Origin: Haloferula luteola
Lineage (GTDB): Bacteria > Verrucomicrobiota > Verrucomicrobiia > Verrucomicrobiales > Akkermansiaceae
Length of the DNA stretch: 64,000 nt
Reading direction: 5' to 3'
NCBI RefSeq assembly: GCF_014201715.1
Contig: NZ_JACHFD010000012.1
Location: forward strand, 107,825 to 171,824
Positions 27,196 through 35,440 of this stretch are shown here, in pieces. How positions within the stretch are numbered: the stretch's first letter is position 1; every line of letters starts with the position of its first letter. The notes beneath the pieces were generated by a model that was not told where the DNA came from, made no database searches, and saw only the letters and a list, made by a program, of their open reading frames with translations. The position numbers were made by a program, and so were the translations under genes.

Positions 27196-28734
27196 ATGTC
27201 GGAATCGGAGAAGGAGAATTACAGCATCGATGAGATGCTTGATCGGCTGAAAGGCCGCTCAGGAGGACAAAGCGAGAACGAACCCGAATTGGTCACACGA
27301 CCCGACGGTTCCCAAGTTTACCGAGTGCGGAAGCGCAAGCGCCGCAGCAAGCAGCCCCATAAAGAAAAAGAGACTCGTCGTCGCCGTCAGGTGATGGTGG
27401 GGGTGAGCTTGGGCACGCTCGCCGTCATCGCTGCTGGGGTCGGAACCTTGGGATGGGTGCTCTATCTCAATGGAAGCGGCTACGAGTCGAAAGTTCAGAG
27501 CCGGATCGCTGAGGTCAGTGGCGCTGAGGTCGACCTGTTGAATTTCCGTGCGACGCCCATCGGCGCCGAATTCACCAGTCTGAAGCTGGACTGGGGGGAT
27601 GCCTCGCCGGTGAAGAGTCTCACGGCCCTGATTGGCAATGGAGATCTTGATCTCACCAGTCACCTCACCGGAACCTGGAAAGGGGACTTATTCGGGGCCA
27701 ATTCGGTGAACCTCGTCTTAGGGAAATCCACGGGTAAGACCACTGACGCAGAATTCTCCGGTCGTTTCCCATTCCTTTCGCCGATGCGTGCCCGAACGCT
27801 GGCGGTGAAGGCGGGGAATCCCAGCTCTCCAGAGTTTGATTTTTCCGAAGGGTTGGGAACCCTCACTGTCACCGACGCGGATCATCTCCAAGCGACTCTT
27901 GTCGTCGAGGGGGGAAAATTGCGGTTGGTCAATTGGGGCAGTTTCAAGCTCTCCGTTGCGAGTTTCAAGCTCACTCGTGAAGGCCTCTATTTGGGAACTG
28001 CGGTGTTTAGTCCTTCCGGGGTTAAAGATGCCGAATTCCGGCTCCATGGTTCGGAGAATCAAGCTCTTCCTCTCGATGGAGGGGAGTCGCATCTTGATTT
28101 GTTCGTGAGCGGAATGCCGTCTTCTCAACTTCTGGGGGCAGGCATGGGCGAGCTTTTCGAATCGACCCTTGAAACCGCCAGCCAAAGCGAGCCCTGCCAA
28201 CTTACAGTCGACTTGAGTGATTCCCGTTCGATCCATCTTGAAGGTTCGGTTTCCAGTCTCTCCAGTTCCTTGGTTTATCTCAGGAAATTACCGATGTTCA
28301 GCAGCCTTGCTCGGTTGCTTGAAAATACGAGTTATCATGAGCCGCGCTTGGAACTGAAACAGCCGGTGTATTTCACCCGCGATACGGAAAAAGGAACGCT
28401 TCTTCGTGATATCGATTTCGAGGGCCGAGGCGGCGCCGTCCGGATTCGAGGTGAGATCTTGGTTGGGCCTGATCATGCCCTTTCCGGACAGCTGGAATTG
28501 GGGGTGCACGAGTCGGCGCTATTGCTGGTTCAAAGTGCCGCCATCCCAGGGGTTCTACCTCGGCAAGGCGACGGTTATCGCTGGGGTTCCGTCAAGCTGT
28601 CAGGATCGGCCGACAAGCCCCAAGACGACCTGCAGGCTCAGATCGATGCGGTCCTTCAAGAGATTCCTCCGGCCACCGGTGGGGGAGATCGATTGGAAGA
28701 TGAGTTTGAGAGTTTGACCCAACCGGATCATTGA
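27196..28734 (+). CDS. Membrane-anchored AsmA-like/hypothetical protein beside secretin
   Basis: Protein of 512 residues from the ATG at 27196, 25 bp after the secretin stop with GAGGAGGG in between. The N terminus is cytoplasmic and very basic (residues about 45-72, RKRKRRSKQ then RRRRQ), followed by one membrane helix (about 75-97). The rest is strand-rich and looks like an AsmA/DUF3971-type periplasmic fold, with many LxLxLG-type strands. No catalytic residues are evident. It most likely works with the secretin, as an inner-membrane or trans-envelope partner; this follows from gene order only. Confidence 0.65.
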   Translation: MSESEKENYSIDEMLDRLKGRSGGQSENEPELVTRPDGSQVYRVRKRKRRSKQPHKEKETRRRRQVMVGVSLGTLAVIAAGVGTLGWVLYLNGSGYESKVQSRIAEVSGAEVDLLNFRATPIGAEFTSLKLDWGDASPVKSLTALIGNGDLDLTSHLTGTWKGDLFGANSVNLVLGKSTGKTTDAEFSGRFPFLSPMRARTLAVKAGNPSSPEFDFSEGLGTLTVTDADHLQATLVVEGGKLRLVNWGSFKLSVASFKLTREGLYLGTAVFSPSGVKDAEFRLHGSENQALPLDGGESHLDLFVSGMPSSQLLGAGMGELFESTLETASQSEPCQLTVDLSDSRSIHLEGSVSSLSSSLVYLRKLPMFSSLARLLENTSYHEPRLELKQPVYFTRDTEKGTLLRDIDFEGRGGAVRIRGEILVGPDHALSGQLELGVHESALLLVQSAAIPGVLPRQGDGYRWGSVKLSGSADKPQDDLQAQIDAVLQEIPPATGGGDRLEDEFESLTQPDH

Positions 28735-28803
28735 GCCCTCGGAAAGGCTTCTAAGCTTGAGCGGGGTGGGGGTTTGACGGCAGTCTGCGGGGGTTACGGA
28801 ACC

Positions 28804-29907
28804 ATGAGCTCCCCATCCCACCCCCAACCGTATTTTGAGCACTTCGGGCACCCTGGAGCGGTTCACGCTCCAGGTGTCAATGATCAAGCTGAACGCAAGC
28901 TTGGGCGGATACTCAGCCAACCGGTGGAATCCCTTGGAAAAGGGATCCTCTTGCGGGCCCCGCGGGCGGGTTATGGCAAAACCCATGTCCTGGAAAGAGT
29001 GCGTCAACAAATCGGCGAAGGTCATGAGTTCATTCCATTGAGACCGGTAGACGGTGCGCGTCCGAATCCGGGCGCGGCCATTGAGGATGCCCTGCGTCGA
29101 CTTACTCGTCAGCTGCCGGCCTCGGGTGGTCTGACCCTTCTGGACATTTACAGTCGCCACCTCTTCGCGCTGGGACTTCGGCCATTAGTGATTTCTGGGG
29201 AGGTTCCCTGTCAGGATCGTGAGGCGGCGGCTCAAGCATTGGTGAAACGGCCAGTGGAAACGTTCAATTTTCACCATCCCCAAGCGGTGACCGCGCATTG
29301 GACTCGAGAAAACTTTGAGGTTCTGGGCCCCCGGATTTCTCTGGAAATCAGCCAAGAGACCGGCTGTTCCCTCAATCAGGTGGCCTTTTGGGTCGCTGCC
29401 TTGTTCCGTTTCGCCACGGCTTCCCCCGAACAGGCTGGGCGAGGAGGACTTCTATTTCAGACGGCAACGGCCGATGCCGAACCTGAACGCTTTGGCATCT
29501 TGTTGGCGCTGCTAGCCCGCCTGCGTCGAATCGTATTGGTGGTCGATGATCTGGAGGGAGTGCATGGGGATGTTTCTGGTGCACGGGCGATGGCTGGATT
29601 CCTGTCGACCATCCGCCAGGAAGCCCCTCGCGTGGATATCGTGGTCTCGGTGAATGACGACGTGTGGGAGAGTGCATTTGTTCCAGCTCTCAGTGGAGGT
29701 CTTTTGGATCGGCTCTCCGAGGTGGTGATTCGCTTGGATGGATTGGATGACGCCGGGGTGATCGCGCTTTTGCAGGCTCGGGGCTATGCTCAGCCCGAAG
29801 AACTGGCGCGCCACATCGCCGGGGAGGGGATGGAACGCCATGCCCGCGCCGTCTTGCGGCGAGCCTCGGAGATGGCACCCCAGCTCGGAGAGTCACAAGG
29901 CTCCTGA
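28804..29907 (+). CDS. P-loop ATPase, unknown role
   Basis: Protein of 367 residues from the ATG at 28804. The Walker A region APRAGYGKT (about 52-60) has Ala in the place of the usual first Gly. Walker B is IVLVVDDLEG (about 243-252), and a likely sensor region VSVNDDVWES follows. The layout resembles AAA/STAND-type ATPases with a short helical end. It is 69 bp downstream of the AsmA-like gene on the same strand, so the secretin, AsmA-like protein and ATPase may form one transcription unit, where the ATPase could power or regulate assembly. It shows none of the Asp/His boxes of PilB/GspE secretion ATPases. Confidence 0.7.
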   Translation: MSSPSHPQPYFEHFGHPGAVHAPGVNDQAERKLGRILSQPVESLGKGILLRAPRAGYGKTHVLERVRQQIGEGHEFIPLRPVDGARPNPGAAIEDALRRLTRQLPASGGLTLLDIYSRHLFALGLRPLVISGEVPCQDREAAAQALVKRPVETFNFHHPQAVTAHWTRENFEVLGPRISLEISQETGCSLNQVAFWVAALFRFATASPEQAGRGGLLFQTATADAEPERFGILLALLARLRRIVLVVDDLEGVHGDVSGARAMAGFLSTIRQEAPRVDIVVSVNDDVWESAFVPALSGGLLDRLSEVVIRLDGLDDAGVIALLQARGYAQPEELARHIAGEGMERHARAVLRRASEMAPQLGESQGS

Positions 29908-30023
29908 GTCGAGTCCGTCGCGGGCAAAAAAGCTGCGGGATTAATGACATTTTTCCCTTGCTTCGACCGGGGATCTCCCCTCATCTTCCGCGCGCCCCGC
30001 GAGGGGCGGAACCCTATCAACAT

Positions 30024-30098
30024 TCCGGTGTAGCTCAGGGGTAGAGCGGGTGGCTGTTAACCACTAGGTCGTAGGTTCGATCCCTACCGCCGGAGCCA
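30024..30098 (+). tRNA. tRNA-Asn (anticodon GTT)
   Basis: A full cloverleaf can be drawn. The acceptor stem TCCGGTG pairs with CGCCGGA (one G-U), the D arm is GCTC/GAGC, the anticodon stem GGTGG/CCACT holds loop CTGTTAA with anticodon GTT, and the T arm is GTAGG/CCTAC with loop TTCGATC. The discriminator G is followed by an encoded CCA ending at 30098. No integrated element or repeated 3' end is seen next to it. Confidence 0.97.
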
Positions 30099-30100
30099 AT

Positions 30101-30143
30101 GAAGGGCGCTAACTTACAAGGAGTTAGCGCCCTTCGCCTTTTC
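30101..30143 (+). terminator. Strong intrinsic terminator after tRNA-Asn
   Basis: A perfect 14-bp stem GAAGGGCGCTAACT/AGTTAGCGCCCTTC (30101-30114 and 30122-30135) with a 7-nt loop, followed by GCCTTTTC. It starts 2 nt after the tRNA CCA end and clearly ends the tRNA transcript. Confidence 0.9.
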
Positions 30144-30311
30144 TGAGGGAGGGCGATGGGGACTGTCTCATGGGCAAAAAGCATCGGACCTGGGATCGAA
30201 ATTCGCGGTCGAACTGCATGAGGGGCTGCTTTGCCATCGGTGAAGGGGATGGCTGCTGCTGAGTCGCACCTAAAGGGATTCTAGAGACGATTCCCGGTTC
30301 CGATCAGCGGT

Positions 30312-31205
30312 TCACAAGCGTCCCTTAGCCTCCAAGACAAAATCCCGGAATTTTTGGGCTGCAATGGAGTCCTCATGGATACGGGTGGCCACGCCAAAGG
30401 AGATGTTGAAGCGCTCAGATTCACGCACCGGAATCCCTACCAATTTTCCCTGAGAATGGCCGTGAAATCCCTTTTGAGCAAGGGTCACTCCACGCTGGGC
30501 TTCCAGCATGACGACCATGCTTGGCACCGTGTCGCACTCGGCGTAGATATGCCATGACTTCTCCGAAGAGAGCATCCGCTCAAGCCACTGGATGTATTCC
30601 GGGTAGCCTGATTTGCTGAATGCAAGAAGAGGAAGTTGAGCAATTTCTTCAATGGATACCTGTTCGGCCAAGGCGAGAGGATGATTCTTGTGTGTAACTA
30701 ACTCTGGTTCATGGCTCGATACTTCATGATAGTCCAGACCCTCTAGGGCGTTACCGAAGGGGTTCACGAGCAACGAGACGTCGAGCTGTTTGTTGATGAG
30801 TCCGGTCATCATTCTCTCCGTGCAGAGATCGTACAGGCTGATTTTGACGGAGGGAAAGGTGGCCGCCATGTCTTCCAGGACTTTTGGAAGGAAGGAGGCG
30901 GTGAAGGCTGGGACGTAGCCGACATGCAATTCGATGGTCGTCATGGCATCGAACTGCCGGACTCGCGCAAAGGCCTTTTCGAGGCGGTGGATTACGGCCT
31001 TTGCTTCGATGAGAAAGAATCTTCCCGCCTCGGTCAGGTGGATGGATTGGGCCTGGCGGGAGAAGAGTTCGACCCCGAGTTCGTCTTCCAACTGACGGAT
31101 TTGCCGGCTTACTGCAGGCTGGGCGACGTGGAGCTGCACGGCGGCTCGGGTGACGTTCTCATATTCCGCCACCGCCACGAAGTATTTGAGCCAACGCAAA
31201 TGCAT
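30312..31205 (-). CDS. LysR family transcriptional regulator
   Basis: Protein of 297 residues. The N-terminal winged HTH is textbook LysR: LRWLKYFVAVAEYENVTRAA, then LHVAQPAVSRQIRQLEDELG and LFSRQAQSIHLTEAG (residues 3-65). The rest is the two-lobed effector domain. LysR proteins usually control a divergent neighbour, but the 611 bp upstream holds no recognisable gene, so the target is unknown and the gene stands alone. Its end lies 168 bp from the tRNA-Asn terminator. Confidence 0.92.
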   Translation of the reverse strand: MHLRWLKYFVAVAEYENVTRAAVQLHVAQPAVSRQIRQLEDELGVELFSRQAQSIHLTEAGRFFLIEAKAVIHRLEKAFARVRQFDAMTTIELHVGYVPAFTASFLPKVLEDMAATFPSVKISLYDLCTERMMTGLINKQLDVSLLVNPFGNALEGLDYHEVSSHEPELVTHKNHPLALAEQVSIEEIAQLPLLAFSKSGYPEYIQWLERMLSSEKSWHIYAECDTVPSMVVMLEAQRGVTLAQKGFHGHSQGKLVGIPVRESERFNISFGVATRIHEDSIAAQKFRDFVLEAKGRL

Positions 31206-31816
31206 TCACCCATAGTCTGTTAGGCGGATTTTAGGGGGAAGATCAAAGTGGTTTAGAAACCTGAGAATTATGAGTTCAGGATCTGCGCAATGATCTGATA
31301 GTGAGTGCTGAAGAAGCGTTTCGTGGATGCAGGTTGCTGAGTGCGCATTATTTCGTGAGTTTCGCGGGAAAATGGCAGATGAATCTAACGAAGTCTCTCG
31401 GGATCAATGGTCTAGGAGTATTTGAGCGCTCATGAGGAGTGGTTGGTCGTCTTCATTCCTTGAGGAGGATGGGGATGGATGATCTGACCTATTCTATCAC
31501 AATGCTTTAGAGGTATGCTTAGGAGAGTGAATAAGTATTTTGAGAATCGTGATCAATTTGTAGAATGAACGGGCAAAGAAAGTTAAGGATGAGCTGGTTG
31601 GTGAGTCCCTCCTTTTCCCCTAACGGAGCCTATTCCCCCTGGGCCCCGAATCCCCCGTAAGGGGCTCCACCTGAGCCGCGCGTCTTCCCCTGGGCGCGCG
31701 GCTCTTTTGTTCCTGGCGGGGACACGACAGGCTGCCACCACGGGAGCGCTTCGGGTTGGCCTCGTGAGGTTTCTCGGCGGAAAGGGCTCGGTTAATGAGA
31801 GCCGATCGGAGCCAAG
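31206..31816. other. Gene-poor intergenic region, lower GC than surroundings
   Basis: No convincing protein gene is visible. The left part (about 31230-31600) is clearly richer in A/T than the rest of the window. A 31-codon plus-strand frame starts at about 31565 (MNGQRKLRMSWLVSP...) and ends about 25 bp before the terminator at 31673. It lacks a strong ribosome site and is reported only as a possibility. The terminator points to some plus-strand transcript here. Confidence 0.5.
31673..31711 (+). terminator. Intrinsic terminator with no annotated gene in front
   Basis: The stem GAGCCGCGCG/CGCGCGGCTC (31673-31682 and 31695-31704) has a 12-nt loop and is followed by TTTTGTT. The T run is on the plus strand only. 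No plus-strand gene ends upstream within 1 kb, so it may end a small RNA or short ORF. Confidence 0.8.
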
Positions 31817-32155
31817 TCACGGCCGCTGCCGCAATGTCTGAGAGGGGCGGTGAAGGGAGGAGCCGACGACCCTGCGAGTCAAGAGTCGGCACACGGAGAG
31901 CAAGCCGAGCCCGATGGCTGCGATTAGGCCTAGTGCGAGCGCCAGAATACCGATGACGAGACCGAGCAAGAGCCATACTGGCCACCATCGGCGGTCGAAG
32001 GTGACCCGAAAGGAGCGAGGGACATCAAAGCTTCGAAACGAGGCAAAGGGTGATCGTGCGCGGTCAGCCTCTGCCGGTTTCGGACGGCGAGAATGGAGGG
32101 GTTCGGGAGGTTTGCCGTCGATTTCAACGACCTCGGCTTCCAGCGTCTGCGACAT
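31817..32155 (-). CDS. Small membrane protein downstream of oppD-like gene
   Basis: Protein of 112 residues from the ATG at 32155 (MSQTLEAEVVEIDGK); the frame is open to a TTG at 32215, and an ATG at 32167 is also possible. An acidic/polar N terminus and a basic segment are followed by one long or two close hydrophobic helices (about 58-88), then an Arg-rich end. It lies close downstream of the ABC ATPase gene on the same strand and may be co-transcribed. Function unknown. Confidence 0.55.
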   Translation of the reverse strand: MSQTLEAEVVEIDGKPPEPLHSRRPKPAEADRARSPFASFRSFDVPRSFRVTFDRRWWPVWLLLGLVIGILALALGLIAAIGLGLLSVCRLLTRRVVGSSLHRPSQTLRQRP

Positions 32156-32231
32156 TGGAACCAGCATGCCGCGGGTGGCGGGAGGATCAATGGAAAGATC
32201 GGGCGGATTTTCCAAGTGGCGTGGACCTGAG

Positions 32232-33206
32232 TCAGCCCAGGCAACCGGGGCAGTTCTGTGCCCAGTGTTGGGGTTCGACCTCTGCGAGCTCGGGGGATCG
32301 CTCGGTCAAACAAAGCTCAGGTTTGCCCATTCGATTGCGCGGATGAAAGGCGCAGCCCTTGGGAGGATCGGACATGTCCGGGGGCAGACCGGGAATGGTG
32401 TAAAGTTCCTCTCCCTTGCGATGTCGGGCTGGGATGCTCTGGAGCAGCGAGCGGGTGTAGGCGTGGAGGGGCTTGCGGAAGAGAAGGGATTTGGGAGCAC
32501 TTTCCACGATGCGTCCGGCATACATCACGTTCACTTGGTCGCAGACTTGAGAGACCACTTCCAGGTCGTGGGTGATGAAGATCACGGCCGTGCCGAGTTC
32601 ACGTTGGCGCTCGCGAATCAGATCGAGGACCTGCTTTTGAACGGTGACGTCGAGTGCTGTGGTGGGTTCGTCACAGATCAGCAATTCGGGACGGGTGATC
32701 AGCGCCATGGCGATCATGACTCGCTGCCGCATGCCTCCGGAGAATTCGTGGGGGTAGGACAGGATGCGTTTTTCAGGATCGGGGATCCCGACTTCGGCGA
32801 GTGCGGCGACGGCGCGGTCCACGGCCTTTTTTCCGCGGAGACCCTCGTGGAGGGTGAGAGGTTCGGTGAGTTGCTCCTGAATCCGCATGAAGGGATTGAG
32901 GGAGGTCATCGGATCCTGGAAGATCATGGAGATCCGTTTGCCGCGAATTTGGCGCAATTGGCGTTCTCCACAGGACAGCAAATCGATGCCGTCGAAGAGC
33001 GCGGTGCCGGCATGGATTCGGCCCGGTGGCTGAGGGATGAGGCCGAGGAGAGAGTAGCAAGTGACCGATTTTCCAGAGCCGGATTCACCGACGATGCCGA
33101 GGGTCTGGCCGGGTTCGACGGAGAAGGAAACGTCTTCCACGGCATGGACCACGCCATTGCGGGTGTGGAAACGGGTGGTGAGGTTTTTGACGTCGAGCAG
33201 CGGCAT
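32232..33206 (-). CDS. Oligopeptide/dipeptide ABC transporter ATP-binding protein (OppD-type)
   Basis: Protein of 324 residues from the ATG at 33206 (MPLLDVKNL). Walker A is GESGSGKS (about 40-47), the Q-loop [10 protein letters not shown], the signature [11 protein letters not shown], Walker B LLICDEPT, and the H-loop FITHDLEVV. The C-terminal oligopeptide-transporter domain includes the Cys-bearing end CAFHPRNR...C...C, typical of OppD/DppD (iron-sulfur-type cysteines). It should drive import of peptides or nickel at the inner membrane with permeases that are not encoded in this window. It lies 90 bp downstream of der, reading the same way. Confidence 0.9.
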   Translation of the reverse strand: MPLLDVKNLTTRFHTRNGVVHAVEDVSFSVEPGQTLGIVGESGSGKSVTCYSLLGLIPQPPGRIHAGTALFDGIDLLSCGERQLRQIRGKRISMIFQDPMTSLNPFMRIQEQLTEPLTLHEGLRGKKAVDRAVAALAEVGIPDPEKRILSYPHEFSGGMRQRVMIAMALITRPELLICDEPTTALDVTVQKQVLDLIRERQRELGTAVIFITHDLEVVSQVCDQVNVMYAGRIVESAPKSLLFRKPLHAYTRSLLQSIPARHRKGEELYTIPGLPPDMSDPPKGCAFHPRNRMGKPELCLTERSPELAEVEPQHWAQNCPGCLG

Positions 33207-33296
33207 GGAGGATGAACGGGAAACCACGGAGGAACCTTGTAAGCACGGAAGGTTCCGCTTTGGGATCAAAGTGCGTGAGTTTGAAAATCGGCAGGC

Positions 33297-34676
33297 TTAG
33301 TCGGCATGTCGATCTTCGCGGCGTCGGGAGCGAACGGAGAGGACAACGGGGATGCCTGGGGCGGGATGGTCCTGGCGGAGTTTGTTGGAGAGGTACTGCT
33401 CGTAGCTGGAGGTCATGAGGGTCTTGTCATTGACGAACAGGACGTAGCTGGGGACGGGAATCGTCGCGTAGCGCTCGTTGATGGCAGTGGTGGCGTAGTA
33501 GAGCTTCAGCCGCTTGGTGGATTTGCCCACGGTGGGTGGGGGATTCACCTGGAATGCGAGTTGGAGCATGCGATTGAGAACGCCTGTGGAGGGCACCTTT
33601 TGGGCGCTCTTGCGGATGGAGATGGCCTGTTTCAGGACCTGATGCACGGCTTGCCCTTCTTTGGCGGAGACGCAAAGGAAGGGGGCGTAGTGGAGGAAGA
33701 AAAGTTCCCGTCGGACCTGCTCTTCAGCCTCTTTGCGCCGGTATTTCATGGCGGCGCCAGGGTGGAAGAGGTCGAATTTGTTGAGAACGATGAGGCAGGG
33801 TTTCTTTTCTTTGAGGATGAGCTGAGCAATTTTGCGATCTTGGGCACTGACTCCGGCGGCAAGGTCGATGACGAGAATGCAAAGGTCCGCGCGTCGGATG
33901 GCCTTCTCGGTGCGCATGGCGGAGAAGACTTCCACAGAGGTATCGCGGCGTCCGCGAGGGCGGAGCCCGGCGGTGTCGATCAGGGTAAATTGTTCGCCAT
34001 CGAAGGTGTAGGGAAGATCGATCGCGTCGCGTGTGGTGCCGGCGATTTCAGAAACGATGGTTCGTTCGTCCTTGAGGATGGCGTTGACGAGGGAGGATTT
34101 GCCGGCGTTGGGCTTGCCGACGATGGTCAATTTGATGCCGGATTTGACGGCTTCGACGGTCGCTTCCTCGATTTCTCCTGCGAGGGGGGCCAAGTGGCGG
34201 TCGATTTCTTCGACGAGGGCAGACATGTTGCGTCCATGCTCGGCGGAGACGAAGGTGCCAGCACCGAGACCGAGAGCTGCCATTTCACCAAAGGACGATT
34301 CATGTTTGGCGTCATCCACTTTGTTGATGACGAGCATGACCGGCCCGTCTGCCTTGCGAAGCTTTTGGGCGAGGGCGTGATCAATGGGAGTGAGTCCCTC
34401 GTGAGCATCGACCACGAAAAGAATGAGGTCGGCGGTTTGAATGGCGATGTCGGCCTCGAGAGTCACCTGTTGGGCGAAGCCATCGTCGAGCGTCGCACCG
34501 ATGCCGCCGGTATCGACGATGGTGCAGGCCGTTTGGGTGGCCATGCAGGGGGCGGCGAGCCGATCACGAGTGACGCCAGGCTGATCGTGGACGATCGCGA
34601 TTTTCCGCTTTGCGAGGCGGTTGAAGAGAGCGGACTTCCCGACATTGGGGCGGCCGACGATGGCGACGGATGGCAT
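33297..34676 (-). CDS. der: Ribosome-assembly GTPase Der
   Basis: Protein of 459 residues with two tandem GTPase domains. The first has GRPNVGKSALFNRLA, switch DQPGVTRDR, DTGG and NKVD; the second has GKPNAGKSSLVNA, AGTTRDAIDLP, DTAG and NKFD. The KH-like C-terminal domain follows from about 365. Der acts in assembly of the 50S subunit. It lies 48 bp downstream of pgsA. Confidence 0.95.
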   Translation of the reverse strand: MPSVAIVGRPNVGKSALFNRLAKRKIAIVHDQPGVTRDRLAAPCMATQTACTIVDTGGIGATLDDGFAQQVTLEADIAIQTADLILFVVDAHEGLTPIDHALAQKLRKADGPVMLVINKVDDAKHESSFGEMAALGLGAGTFVSAEHGRNMSALVEEIDRHLAPLAGEIEEATVEAVKSGIKLTIVGKPNAGKSSLVNAILKDERTIVSEIAGTTRDAIDLPYTFDGEQFTLIDTAGLRPRGRRDTSVEVFSAMRTEKAIRRADLCILVIDLAAGVSAQDRKIAQLILKEKKPCLIVLNKFDLFHPGAAMKYRRKEAEEQVRRELFFLHYAPFLCVSAKEGQAVHQVLKQAISIRKSAQKVPSTGVLNRMLQLAFQVNPPPTVGKSTKRLKLYYATTAINERYATIPVPSYVLFVNDKTLMTSSYEQYLSNKLRQDHPAPGIPVVLSVRSRRREDRHAD

Positions 34677-34724
34677 GGCGAAAAACTCGGGGAAGGAGAG
34701 AGGCTTGGGAATGCGGAAATTCCG

Positions 34725-35306
34725 TTAAATCTCTGATGAGGCGAGAATTTGTCGGCGGGCTTCGAGGAAGTAGCGTTGGCCTGACCAAAGGGTGAAGAAA
34801 GCAGCGATGGCGCAGGGATAGACGGGAGGGAGGATTTTGACTTTCAGCATGACCCAGCCGATCGCGACCATTTGGGTGACGGTGCACATTTTTCCCGTCC
34901 AGTGGGGCTGGTAGTGCACGAGGTGAGCTTGGCGTTTGACGAGGATGATGCCGATGACGATGAGGGTGTCGCGCAGGACGACGAGCCAGGCGAACCAGAT
35001 GGGAATCCGCCAATCGTCGTGGTCCCAGGGAAAGGCGCTGAGGAAGACGATGGCGGTGATGAGGAGGAATTTGTCGGCCAGGGGGTCGATGAATGCTCCA
35101 AACTTGGACTTTTGATTGAAGCGACGGGCGATCCAACCATCGAGTCCATCCGTGGATGATGCGAGGATGAAGATTCCCAGTGCGATCCAGCGCTGGGTTT
35201 CAACCGGCTGGTTGGCCGCGATCCCGAGACCGTATTTTGCCACGTAGACCGCGAAGACCGGCACCAGAGCGATGCGGGCGAGGGTGATCTTGCTGGCGAG
35301 GGTCAT
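34725..35306 (-). CDS. pgsA: CDP-diacylglycerol-glycerol-3-phosphate 3-phosphatidyltransferase
   Basis: Protein of 193 residues from the ATG at 35306. The CDP-alcohol phosphatidyltransferase signature is DGLDGWIARRFNQ followed by KFGAFIDPLADK (about 49-75). Five to six membrane helices are expected. It makes phosphatidylglycerol phosphate, the first step to phosphatidylglycerol, in the inner membrane. Longer start codons upstream would add a nonconserved leader. Downstream are der and the OppD-type gene. Confidence 0.9.
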   Translation of the reverse strand: MTLASKITLARIALVPVFAVYVAKYGLGIAANQPVETQRWIALGIFILASSTDGLDGWIARRFNQKSKFGAFIDPLADKFLLITAIVFLSAFPWDHDDWRIPIWFAWLVVLRDTLIVIGIILVKRQAHLVHYQPHWTGKMCTVTQMVAIGWVMLKVKILPPVYPCAIAAFFTLWSGQRYFLEARRQILASSEI

Positions 35307-35382
35307 TGCCGCACCATGGTGCAGGGGAATGAGAATGGCTAGCAAGGAAGAGGAAGTTTCCTCAGATCAGGGTGGCGGGAAT

Positions 35383-35419
35383 CAAAAAAGGCGCGATGTC
35401 GACGAGGACACCGCGCCTT
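35383..35419 (-). terminator. Intrinsic terminator after prenyltransferase-repeat gene
   Basis: Read on the minus strand: stem AAGGCGCG/CGCGCCTT (35412-35419 and 35388-35395) with a 16-nt loop, followed by a T run (TTTTTTG). It ends the minus-strand unit 38426-35441 and separates it from pgsA. Confidence 0.85.
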
Positions 35420-35440
35420 GAGATTTTATTGCCCGGGGGA

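Noticed and set aside
30024..31205. tRNA-Asn as an integration site for a genomic island
   Set aside because: No integrase gene and no direct repeat of the tRNA 3' end were seen in the window.
31565..31711. Possible tmRNA 3' end (GGGGCTCCACC-like sequence) near the orphan terminator
   Set aside because: No tag-peptide reading frame, no matching 5' acceptor strand and no T arm with the TTCGA loop could be found.
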